From: 2-01-FULL-49-17 sp035549275
GTDB lineage: Bacteria; Patescibacteriota; Minisyncoccia; 2-02-FULL-40-12; GWA2-44-9
Reading direction: 5' to 3'
NCBI GenBank assembly: GCA_035549275.1
Contig: DASZRH010000012.1
Coordinates: 1 to 20,299, forward strand
DNA: 20,299 nucleotides
The notes below the pieces were generated by a model that did not search any database, had not been told where the DNA came from, and saw only the letters and a list, made by a program, of their open reading frames with translations. Shown here in pieces: positions 7,051 through 13,219 of this stretch. The position numbers were made by a program, and so were the translations under genes. Numbering within the stretch: the first letter of the stretch is position 1; each line of letters opens with the position of its first letter.

Positions 7051-9032
7051 GTAAGAGTTTTTACGATTGCCAGCCAGCGGTCGGCGAATTTTTGCCAGGA
7101 ATAGCGCGCCGCGTGCGCCGGGCCTTCCGATTTAATCCTATTCACTTTCGCCGTGTCCGTCAAAGCTTCCCGCAGCGCGGCTGCAATTTGAGACGGGGTT
7201 GGTTCAGGCGCATAAAACGCATTTTCTTCGAATAATTCCCGGCCTAGCTCGTTGTCGGCGATGATTGGGGGTACGCCCAACGCCAGCGCTTCCATCGGCG
7301 GCAAGCCGAACGCCTCCCGATCTGATACGTATACCAAAGCTTTGGCGTTTCGATACAAGGCCGCCAATTCTTCCTGGGGCACGTAATCTTTCTGAATTAT
7401 CGCTTCGCGGCCGAGCGTCAAATTTACGCTTTTGATGGCATAATCAATCGTTGGTGTTTCGTATTTGTCCGGTCCGATCGCAATCAGCCGGAGATCGGAA
7501 AATTCTTTCCCGATTTCTTTGAAGGCAAGGATTGTCTCTCGGAGATGCCGGCGCGGAAACGCTTGGCCGACATACAGAATGTAGGGATACTCGGGAGCGG
7601 TGCCGCCGTTTTTCAATTCTTCAACATCCACGCCGAGCGGATTGGCAACGATCCGCCGCGGATTGATGCGGTATAGCCGCGCCACGTTTTTCTTTGAAGT
7701 TTCGGAAATGGCCATCACGCGCGACGCGCAATGAGCTGTCCACCAGCCGAAGATTCGATACGCCAGCCGGTATCGGAAGGGTAATTTTCCTTCGTGGGCT
7801 TCGTAGTAAATATCTTCGGTCAAAAGGGCGAATGAGCGGTTAAAGGCGATGATTGGCAGCATGTAATTCGGCCAGAACATTACATTCAGGCGCTCGAACC
7901 AGAGCTTGATCGGAAGAAGGAGATAATAATAGATCGGGAACAAGTGGCGCCGAAACAGCGGGACTGGCATAGTTTTTTTCTCGAACATGGGCGATTTTAA
8001 AAATGGCAGATCGGGAACTTCGTCTTTGAAATACAAGATAAATTCGAAGGTTTCGGCCAGCTCTGGTTGGGCGGCAATTTGCTGAAGCAATTTAACGATC
8101 ATTTTCCCTACTCCCCACATCGGATTCTTGCCCTCGATCGATTCGCATTCAATGCCGACGCGGATTTTAACGCCGGCGCCGCGATAGCCGACATAGAAAT
8201 CTTTCAGGCCGGCCAGAATACCTTTGGACACTTCGACGTTTTTGCTGACGAGAATCTTCAGCCATTGTTTGAGTGCCACCCATCCGCTCCACGGAGCTGC
8301 CAGAAGAACCACCCACAGGGGTCCGTTTTTGAAGTTAAAACGCAGCGCACTACGATAATGGTGCCGAAACAGAAACGGCGAACCTATTTTGCCGGTTACT
8401 GCGGAAACTGTGTGGTTGACAGCGACATCATCGGTCAAAGTGAGCGGAATACCGGCGCGCTGGGCGCGGGCAGAGTAGTCGGCATCTTCAAAATATAGGA
8501 AATATTTTTCGTCCAAGCCGCCGATGATTTGATACGCGCGGCGAGATATGGCCAGTGCCGCGCCAATGGCATAGGTCTGGGGGCCGATTCGCTCAGGTTT
8601 GTGAATATGCACAAGCGTGGGTTTCAGCCATTCAATAGTCCCGCCGTAGACGGTACGGGGGCCTTCATTGATGGCCAGACCAACCAGCCCGTCTGAAGGG
8701 CCTAAAAGGCCCTTCAGACGGGCTATAAAGTCGTTTTCGACCCAAGTATCGGGATTAAGAAACAAAACCCAGTCAGCCCCCTTTTCAAACGCTTCAGTTA
8801 GGCCGAGGTTACTGGCGCCGGCGAAACCCAGATTCCGCGGGCTGGAAATCAGCCGGACCGAAGAAAAATTCTGTTCGATGGCATGTTCGAGTTTTGTTCG
8901 ATCGTGAGGTTTGGAATCATTATCTATGACGATCGCCTCAAAGCTTGAGTCCGTTTGATCTCGCAGAGATTTCAGGAGCCGTATCAGTTCATCCGAGCTG
9001 TTGTAATTGACGGAAACAAGAGTTACTTTCAC
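7047..9032 (-). CDS. Fused GT2-GT4 bifunctional glycosyltransferase
   Basis: A 661-residue protein with two enzymes in one chain. Residues 1-240 are a GT2 domain: MKVTLVSVNYNSSDEL, SPRNLGFAGASNLGL, LFLNPDT (D95) and LYFEDADYSARAQRAG (E182, D183). A hydrophobic patch (about 238-262) bridges to a GT4 domain (about 288-661) with KIRVGIECESIEGKN, VMAISETSKKNVARLY, PYILYVGQAFPRRHL and the EX7E motif EAFGLPPME (573-581). It could add two consecutive sugars. The start is GTG at 9032; the only nearby ATG is out of frame. A TATGGT box ends 6 nt before this GTG, so the mRNA is probably leaderless. It is the first gene of the operon. An 18-bp inverted repeat encodes residues about 103-116. Confidence 0.88.
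   Translation of the reverse strand: MKVTLVSVNYNSSDELIRLLKSLRDQTDSSFEAIVIDNDSKPHDRTKLEHAIEQNFSSVRLISSPRNLGFAGASNLGLTEAFEKGADWVLFLNPDTWVENDFIARLKGLLGPSDGLVGLAINEGPRTVYGGTIEWLKPTLVHIHKPERIGPQTYAIGAALAISRRAYQIIGGLDEKYFLYFEDADYSARAQRAGIPLTLTDDVAVNHTVSAVTGKIGSPFLFRHHYRSALRFNFKNGPLWVVLLAAPWSGWVALKQWLKILVSKNVEVSKGILAGLKDFYVGYRGAGVKIRVGIECESIEGKNPMWGVGKMIVKLLQQIAAQPELAETFEFILYFKDEVPDLPFLKSPMFEKKTMPVPLFRRHLFPIYYYLLLPIKLWFERLNVMFWPNYMLPIIAFNRSFALLTEDIYYEAHEGKLPFRYRLAYRIFGWWTAHCASRVMAISETSKKNVARLYRINPRRIVANPLGVDVEELKNGGTAPEYPYILYVGQAFPRRHLRETILAFKEIGKEFSDLRLIAIGPDKYETPTIDYAIKSVNLTLGREAIIQKDYVPQEELAALYRNAKALVYVSDREAFGLPPMEALALGVPPIIADNELGRELFEENAFYAPEPTPSQIAAALREALTDTAKVNRIKSEGPAHAARYSWQKFADRWLAIVKTLT
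8686..8724. repeat. Inverted repeat, 18-bp perfect stem, 3-nt loop, in coding sequence
   Basis: The arm at 8686-8703 (AGCCCGTCTGAAGGGCCT) is exactly complementary to 8707-8724 around the loop AAA. It is the longest perfect simple hairpin inside a gene in this window. It lies in the GT2 half of the fusion gene and encodes about IARLKGLLGPSDGL, just after the metal-binding motif. Confidence 0.9.
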
Positions 9033-9038
9033 CCGCCC

Positions 9039-9067
9039 ACCATAGCAAAAATCGAGGTTTTTTTCAA
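9039..9067 (-). promoter_or_regulatory. Promoter of the glycan operon, giving a leaderless mRNA
   Basis: On the minus strand TTGAAA (9067-9062), a 17-nt spacer and TATGGT (9044-9039) precede the GTG start at 9032 by only 6 nt. Initiation at the usual distance would place the first base at or next to the start codon. The -10 is two bases off consensus but keeps the key A2 and T6. Confidence 0.55.
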
Positions 9068-9074
9068 TGAAACC

Positions 9075-9101
9075 AAAAGTCCGCCGGCGAAGCCGGCGGA
9101 C
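9075..9101 (-). terminator. Intrinsic terminator of the small Cys-rich gene
   Basis: The stem GTCCGCCGGC pairs perfectly (10 bp, 9101-9092 with 9088-9079) around a 3-nt loop. It is followed on the minus strand by TTTT, then GG and TTT. It begins 4 nt after the stop codon at 9106 and separates that gene from the glycan operon promoter immediately beyond. Confidence 0.8.
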
Positions 9102-9105
9102 GGAA

Positions 9106-9552
9106 TCAATATGACGGAAATACTGCCATCATGTCTTGATTGATAATGATCAGATCCACCAATGATTCAGGCATTACCTTCAGGCAATGGGCGCGGACGA
9201 CAATAAATCTGAATATCGAGATTTCAAGAGAATCTCCGGTGATGCTCGCGCTTTCGGCGCCGTCATCACACAAAACTTCAAACCTTTCTTTTGGGAGCGA
9301 GCGCTTGAGCCGTTCGAACACAATATGAGCCGTGTCGGGCTTGGATCTGACTTCCGCGTCTACGCATCGCAGGCATGCCGTGGTACGGTCGGAAAAGCCG
9401 GTATGCGGGCAATCATGGATTTTGCAGAAAAGATTATGCTTCTTTGCACACGGCAGACATGCGAATGCTTGTAATCCGCCATCGTCCCAATAGGGAATAA
9501 TGGCGATTTGTTGAGCATCCTTCTTGCAGAACACGCAGTCCGTGAAAGCCAT
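9106..9552 (-). CDS. Cys-rich, zinc-ribbon-like small protein of unknown function
   Basis: A 148-residue soluble protein starting MAFTDCVFCKKDAQ. The N-terminal half carries ordered cysteine pairs: CVFC (6-9), CLPC (about 33-36), CKIHDC with a nearby His (about 43-51) and CLRC (about 62-65). This suggests two zinc knuckles. The C-terminal half is mixed alpha/beta with no recognisable motif. The frame is open to an ATG at 9582, but a TTGATT-N17-TATAAG promoter lies between the two starts, so I prefer 9552. It is a single-gene unit between two glycosyltransferase transcripts, with its own promoter and terminator. Such a small Zn protein could bind nucleic acid or another protein; I do not assign a function. 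Confidence 0.6.
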   Translation of the reverse strand: MAFTDCVFCKKDAQQIAIIPYWDDGGLQAFACLPCAKKHNLFCKIHDCPHTGFSDRTTACLRCVDAEVRSKPDTAHIVFERLKRSLPKERFEVLCDDGAESASITGDSLEISIFRFIVVRAHCLKVMPESLVDLIIINQDMMAVFPSY

Positions 9553-9570
9553 AAAGAACTCTGTCCCCAA

Positions 9571-9599
9571 CTTATACCCCATTTATCGAAAACAATCAA
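9571..9599 (-). promoter_or_regulatory. Promoter of the Cys-rich gene
   Basis: TTGATT (9599-9594), a 17-nt spacer and TATAAG (9576-9571) on the minus strand lie 18 nt ahead of the ATG at 9552. The -35 overlaps the stop codon of the upstream GT4 gene. The last -10 base is off consensus, so support is moderate. Confidence 0.45.
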
Positions 9600-10783
9600 G
9601 CTATGATTTCAAGGAATTTTTGGCGGAAGGATTCAATGGAGAATTTGGCTGCATGGAGCTTAATAGTTTCCCTTTCATATGCGGAATACCGCTCATTGAG
9701 TCGCCGGATACCGTCGGCCAGGCCCTCAGGAATGGGATCATCAAAAAATTCGCCTGTTACGCCTTCCAAAATCGTTTCCGTAGCTCCCCCGCGGCGCAAC
9801 GCCAAAACTGGTTTTCCGAATTGCATCGCTTCCACGGACGTGAGTCCGAAGTCTTCTTCTTGCGGCATGATGAATGCGCGACAAGATAAATAGCAGTTAG
9901 CCAGCGTCGTATCATCCACCGAACCAAGAAATATAATGTTCTCGTTTGCCAGTTGTTGTAATTTTTTACGCGCTGGGCCATCCCCGACAATAACTAATGG
10001 GTAGCCAAGCTTGTTGAACGCCTCGATCGCTATACCGATATTCTTATATTCATATAGTCGCCCGGCCATGAGATAGTATTCTTGTTGCCGCTGTAGGATT
10101 TTCTCTAAGCGGGACCGCTCGGAGGCGGGTAGCCGAGAAGGAGCGCAAAAGTCAGCAGACTTTTGACGCGATCCCGCGCGGGAAAATTCTACAGCGGCAT
10201 GAGAAGGATTTTTTGTAGAAACCGAATTGGATAAGTCATTGGCAGGCGGGTAAATGACGATCGTGTCGCGGCGGTAATATTTTTTGATGCGGGCGGCGAC
10301 GGTTTCGGAGATCGCCACGAATTGATCAACTCGGTCAGCGGCTGGCCGATCCCACAATCGAAGCAGATGCTGGGCTACCCGTGCCGGCCACGAATTGTTC
10401 TCGGCGGCATATTCGGCATGCCGATCCCAGAGCTGGCGGCTCGGGCTGTAACAATAACAGATATGGCGCGTCGAAGGTTTCAGAATGAGGCCCTTGGAAA
10501 AAATAACTGACGAAGAAATTACCGTATCGAATTCGCCGAGATCGAATGATTCAACTGCCACGGGCATCAGCAATGCGATTAGTGGGTATAATCGGGTAAT
10601 AAACGGAATTTTTTGGAGAAAGCTGGGCCGGATGTCGGCGTCCGGCAAGAACTGTCGAACGAACCCCGGCCGATAGAACAGCGTGTAAATCGGCGAAGAA
10701 GGGTAGACCCGATGCAATTCAATCAAGACGCGTTCGGCGCCAGCCAGATCTTTGATCCAATCGTGAACAATCGCCAGTTTCAT
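9596..10783 (-). CDS. Family 4 glycosyltransferase with an in-frame palindromic insertion
   Basis: A 395-residue GT-B enzyme. The N-terminal acceptor domain (1-180) starts MKLAIVHDWIKDLAGAERVL and includes YCYSPSRQLWD and FVAISETVAARIKKYY. The C-terminal donor domain (about 234-395) has YYLMAGRLYEYKNIGIAIEAF, LVIVGDGPARKKL and the EX7E motif EEDFGLTSVE (E310, E318). In related WbaZ-like mannosyl/rhamnosyl-type enzymes the two domains are joined by a short linker after YPP. Here about 50 residues (182-233) intervene, rich in Ser, Arg and Ala (SRAGSRQKSADF, PSRLPASERSR), and residues 196-233 are encoded by the palindrome at 10087-10198. It is transcribed alone from a promoter next to its ATG. 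The donor sugar cannot be told. Confidence 0.88.
   Translation of the reverse strand: MKLAIVHDWIKDLAGAERVLIELHRVYPSSPIYTLFYRPGFVRQFLPDADIRPSFLQKIPFITRLYPLIALLMPVAVESFDLGEFDTVISSSVIFSKGLILKPSTRHICYCYSPSRQLWDRHAEYAAENNSWPARVAQHLLRLWDRPAADRVDQFVAISETVAARIKKYYRRDTIVIYPPANDLSNSVSTKNPSHAAVEFSRAGSRQKSADFCAPSRLPASERSRLEKILQRQQEYYLMAGRLYEYKNIGIAIEAFNKLGYPLVIVGDGPARKKLQQLANENIIFLGSVDDTTLANCYLSCRAFIMPQEEDFGLTSVEAMQFGKPVLALRRGGATETILEGVTGEFFDDPIPEGLADGIRRLNERYSAYERETIKLHAAKFSIESFRQKFLEIIA
10087..10198. repeat. Complex palindromic element inserted in frame in a GT4 gene
   Basis: A nested inverted repeat of about 112 bp. Outer arms are GCCGCTGTAG (10087-10096) with 10189-10198. Next, ATTTTC (10098-10103) pairs with GAAAAT (10182-10187), and GCGGGA (10109-10114) pairs with TCCCGC (10172-10177), extended by CGC/GCG past one mismatch. 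Inside are two hairpins: CTCGG/CCGAG (10118-10137) and CAAAAGTC/GACTTTTG (10146-10165). The whole folds like a three-way junction. It has no stop codon in the GT4 frame and its length fits the extra interdomain residues. It looks like a mobile palindromic repeat, but only one copy is in the window. Confidence 0.75.
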
Positions 10784-10791
10784 TGGTTTTT

Positions 10792-10797
10792 AGTATA
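10792..10797 (-). promoter_or_regulatory. -10 box of the GT4 gene, adjacent to its start codon
   Basis: TATACT on the minus strand ends 8 nt before the ATG at 10783, so the transcript would begin at or next to the start codon. I see no convincing -35 at 16-18 nt. The spacing equals that of the mreB -10 box. Confidence 0.4.
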
Positions 10798-10821
10798 CCG
10801 AAAACCGGCGCATTTCCCAGC

Positions 10822-10849
10822 TTGATTTTGAAAGAATATTAGGTATAAT
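10822..10849 (+). promoter_or_regulatory. Promoter of the small plus-strand gene at 10865
   Basis: TTGATT (10822-10827), a 16-nt spacer and consensus TATAAT (10844-10849) lie 15 nt ahead of the ATG at 10865. The predicted leader is only about 8 nt. Confidence 0.6.
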
Positions 10850-10864
10850 ATAGAAGTTCTTTGT

Positions 10865-11164
10865 ATGGATACCCCAGAGTGCAGCCGAACCTCGTTGATT
10901 GAGTTCGTTTCTTTCTCCCGCCTTTGCTTGAACAATTTCAAGACTAAGGATGCACATAGCAGAGAGGAAGCTCATGTCCGGCATCAAGAAGTCATTCAGC
11001 AGATATTCACCGATAGCGTCCCCGTGCTTGATACCTTGTTTATCAATCTGCTCGAACTGAAAGAAGTGTATCTGTCGCCGAAAGCCGAGAGCAAGTACCG
11101 TTTGTTTCTTGAATTCATCGCTAATCCCGAGGCCCTGCCCTTCCGGCCGCCGCCGGAGAAATGA
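10865..11164 (+). CDS. Small protein of unknown function
   Basis: A 99-residue soluble protein without recognised motifs. The first half is basic and polar (CLNNFKTKDAHSREEAHVRH). The second half looks helical (QQIFTDSVPVLDTLFINLLELKEVYL) and the end is proline-rich (RPPPEK). Support for a real gene is its position: a good promoter 15 nt upstream, the stop codon placed exactly at the foot of an intrinsic terminator, and no better frame in the region. It is transcribed away from the GT4 gene and toward mreB. Alternative starts cannot be excluded. Confidence 0.55.
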   Translation: MDTPECSRTSLIEFVSFSRLCLNNFKTKDAHSREEAHVRHQEVIQQIFTDSVPVLDTLFINLLELKEVYLSPKAESKYRLFLEFIANPEALPFRPPPEK

Positions 11165-11188
11165 AAAAGCCCGCTTCGCGGGCTTTTT
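11164..11188. terminator. Bidirectional intrinsic terminator between the small gene and mreB
   Basis: An 11-bp perfect stem (AAAAAGCCCGC, 11164-11174, with 11178-11188) closes a TTC loop and is flanked by A and T tracts on the respective strands. It follows the TGA of the plus gene and lies 12 nt beyond the mreB stop, so it can serve both convergent genes. Confidence 0.85.
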
Positions 11189-11200
11189 GCTAGAATTCTG

Positions 11201-12208
11201 TTATGACCGACGCGCCATGATATTCTTTTTGTAAGCATCCAAGTTCTCCAAAACGATGCCGGTCCCGCGGGCTACGCAAAACAGCGGATCATCGGCGATC
11301 CGCGCCGGCACGCCGGTTATTTTGGTGATGAAGGCGTCGATGTTTTTCAGCAAGGCGCCGCCGCCGGAGATGACGATCCCTTTATCCATAATGTCCGAGC
11401 ACAGCTCGGGCGGCGTCACTTCCAGGACGCTTTTGACGATCTGGATAATTTCCCGCAGCTGGTCGTGGAGCGCTTCGGTAATTTCGTTGGAAGAAATTTC
11501 GATCGTTTGCGGGTAACCGGTCGTCAGGTCGCGGCCTTTGATGCTTATTTTTTCCTCGGCGGTCTGTTTCATGGCGCTGCCGATATTAATTTTGATCAGT
11601 TCGGCGGTTCGTTCGCCGATTGCCAGGCTGTGCTTCTTTTTGATGTATTCGACGATCGCTTGATCGAACTTATTGCCGCCGATACGCACGGATTGCGAGC
11701 TGACAATTCCGCCGAGCGAAATCACGGCCAGTTCCGTCGTACCCCCGCCGATATTAAGAATCATATTGCCGGAAGCACTGTCAATCGGGATTTTGGCGCC
11801 GATGGCAGCAAGCACCGGTTCTTTGACGAGATAGACGGCTTTCGCGCCAGCGTGAAGGGCTGCTTCAATGACGGCCCGCCGCTCCGTCGACGTGATTCCC
11901 GCCGGTACCGAAATCAGTACCTCCGGCTTCATGAAACTCAAAAACCCACCGGCTTTCTTGATGAAATATTTGAGCATCGCGCCGGTCACGCGATAATCGG
12001 CGATTGCGCCGTCCACGAGCGGCCGCGAAACGATGATGCTTTCCGGCGCCCGGCCAATCATTTCTTTGGCGCCGTTGCCGACGGCCAGAATTTTATTGTC
12101 GAGCACCGAGATCGCCACCACCGAAGGTTCATTAATGACAATGCCCTTCTGGGGCACGAAAACGACCGTATTGGTTGTTCCCAAATCGATGCCGATACTC
12201 CTTGCCAT
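11201..12208 (-). CDS. mreB: Rod-shape-determining actin homologue MreB
   Basis: A 335-residue bacterial actin. Nucleotide-binding motifs are present: phosphate-1 GIDLGTTNTVVF (about 6-17), the catalytic-side VKEPVLAAIG (E130), phosphate-2 LNIGGGTTELAVIS (151-164) and adenosine ISGGGALLKNI (about 290-300). Length matches the family (about 335-345). MreB filaments under the membrane organise peptidoglycan synthesis. mreC and mreD do not follow; a convergent unknown gene lies beyond the terminator. Its neighbourhood, with LCP and envelope glycan genes, supports a peptidoglycan-containing rod or curved cell. The ATG at 12208 has no Shine-Dalgarno sequence and sits 8 nt after a GATAAT box. Confidence 0.95.
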   Translation of the reverse strand: MARSIGIDLGTTNTVVFVPQKGIVINEPSVVAISVLDNKILAVGNGAKEMIGRAPESIIVSRPLVDGAIADYRVTGAMLKYFIKKAGGFLSFMKPEVLISVPAGITSTERRAVIEAALHAGAKAVYLVKEPVLAAIGAKIPIDSASGNMILNIGGGTTELAVISLGGIVSSQSVRIGGNKFDQAIVEYIKKKHSLAIGERTAELIKINIGSAMKQTAEEKISIKGRDLTTGYPQTIEISSNEITEALHDQLREIIQIVKSVLEVTPPELCSDIMDKGIVISGGGALLKNIDAFITKITGVPARIADDPLFCVARGTGIVLENLDAYKKNIMARRS

Positions 12209-12216
12209 AGTGAAAA

Positions 12217-12222
12217 ATTATC
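12217..12222 (-). promoter_or_regulatory. -10 box of mreB, adjacent to its start codon
   Basis: GATAAT on the minus strand is separated from the mreB ATG by 8 nt. A weak GTGAAA lies 17 nt upstream as a possible -35. The spacing implies a leaderless or nearly leaderless mreB mRNA. Confidence 0.45.
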
Positions 12223-12267
12223 TCAATTACTCTAGCTTGTTTCACCCTAGAATGCAAATAAAGAGTG

Positions 12268-12276
12268 TGGTATAAT
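12268..12276 (+). promoter_or_regulatory. Extended -10 promoter of the PEGA gene
   Basis: TGGTATAAT is a perfect extended -10 (TGnTATAAT) ending 18 nt before the ATG at 12295. No good -35 is visible, which is usual for extended -10 promoters. It is divergent to the mreB promoter in the same 86-nt gap. Confidence 0.6.
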
Positions 12277-12294
12277 AGTGTTCTAAGCTTTTCT

Positions 12295-13164
12295 ATGCAT
12301 CGCACGACGCGCCGAATTATCTTCTACATTTGTCTCTGCATCTTTGTCGCCGCCAGCTATGTGGTTATTTTGTATGCCCAGGGCTATCGGTACAGCTTTG
12401 CCGAAAGCCGGTTCACTCGAACCGGCGCGTTGGACGTGAAGATAAATACTCCGGCCCATGTATTCATTGACGGTGAAGATCGCGGCGCCACGTCGTTTTT
12501 AAGCAATGTCGGCGGGGTGGACGGCCTCGTACCTGGCACGTATACGGTAAGCGTACGCAAAGACGGCTACTCGGTCTGGCAGAAGAAAGTAAGCATCGAA
12601 GAAGGATTTGTCCAACACTTCCCGCATGTGCTGATTCTGCCGCAAACGGGCCAAGATGCCGAAAATGTTCGTCAGGAAATCACGGCTTTATTGTATCCGC
12701 CGACGCCGTCTCCGACGGCGTCGGCATCAGTCTCACCATCGATTTCCGCAATGCCCAAACCGACTGCAACTAAAAAGCCGACCCTCTCGCCCAGCCCCAC
12801 CGCCACGCCCTACCCCACTACTCCGTTTTTCATTGATAAAAACACGCTCTACGTCCAAGGCCAGGATCAGCCGCAAGCCATCGCCCAAAACATTTCCGTG
12901 GCCTATTTATCTGATGACCACCAGAAAGTCATGTGGATTTCCGGCGGCCAGATTTGGGTCTATTGGCTCTCGGCCAGCGACTACCAGCCGTTTCATGAGG
13001 CCGGCGATATCGCGATGATTGCCAGCTTTAAATCCCCGATCAAGGCCGTGGCCTGGTTCCGGGACAGCGATCATATTGTTGCGGATATTGGGACAAGCGT
13101 CAGCCCACTCTATAAAGTCGTAGAGCTTGATACGCGCGGCGGGTTAAATACGATTAGTTACTAG
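12295..13164 (+). CDS. Membrane-anchored PEGA-domain protein
   Basis: A 289-residue protein. An N-terminal membrane helix (about 8-29) places the rest outside. A PEGA-like domain spans about 45-110 (TPAHVFIDGEDRGAT, then LVPGTYTVSVRKDGYSVWQKKVSI). A Ser/Thr/Pro-rich linker (about 134-175) follows, then a C-terminal region with beta-propeller-like phrases (VMWISGGQIWVYWL, KAVAWFRDSDHIVADIG). PEGA domains occur in surface and S-layer-associated proteins. The linker is a plausible target for the glycosylation genes nearby, though this is inference. A GTG at 12265 opens the frame 10 codons earlier, but the promoter overlaps those codons, so ATG 12295 is preferred. It may be shorter than relatives, since it ends soon after the propeller-like repeats begin. 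Confidence 0.8.
   Translation: MHRTTRRIIFYICLCIFVAASYVVILYAQGYRYSFAESRFTRTGALDVKINTPAHVFIDGEDRGATSFLSNVGGVDGLVPGTYTVSVRKDGYSVWQKKVSIEEGFVQHFPHVLILPQTGQDAENVRQEITALLYPPTPSPTASASVSPSISAMPKPTATKKPTLSPSPTATPYPTTPFFIDKNTLYVQGQDQPQAIAQNISVAYLSDDHQKVMWISGGQIWVYWLSASDYQPFHEAGDIAMIASFKSPIKAVAWFRDSDHIVADIGTSVSPLYKVVELDTRGGLNTISY
12699..12725. repeat. Inverted repeat, 12-bp perfect stem, 3-nt loop, in coding sequence
   Basis: GCCGACGCCGTC (12699-12710) is mirrored by 12714-12725 across TCC. It encodes part of the Ser/Thr/Pro linker of the PEGA protein (PTPSPTASA), where sequence constraint is low. Confidence 0.7.
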
Positions 13165-13180
13165 AATATTCTTCTCCTTT

Positions 13181-13219
13181 GCATCAAAAACGAGCCCTTC
13201 CTGGGCTCGTTTTTGATGC
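13181..13219. terminator. Bidirectional terminator between the PEGA gene and the rpsI operon
   Basis: A 17-bp perfect stem (GCATCAAAAACGAGCCC, 13181-13197, with 13203-13219) closes a TTCCT loop, with A and T tracts in its lower half on both strands. It abuts the rpsI stop codon (13220-13222) and closes the alpha operon. It also ends the convergent PEGA transcript. Confidence 0.9.

Noticed and set aside
8688..8697. Resemblance of the repeat arm (CCGTCTGAA) to the Neisseria DNA uptake sequence
   Set aside because: Only 9 of 10 core bases match, it occurs only within this palindrome in the window, and nothing else points to Neisseriaceae.
11465..12235. Plus-strand open frame of 256 codons
   Set aside because: It lies opposite mreB in full, and its His/Asp/Arg-rich translation matches no family, so it reflects codon bias of mreB.
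12265..12294. Upstream GTG start for the PEGA protein
   Set aside because: The extended -10 promoter lies within these codons, so they would not be on the transcript.
12410..12432. 8-bp hairpin GCCGGTTC/GAACCGGC in the PEGA gene, and a 7-bp one at 11283-11305 in mreB
   Set aside because: Stems of 7-8 bp are expected by chance about once or more in 20 kb, so they were not counted with the longer palindromes.
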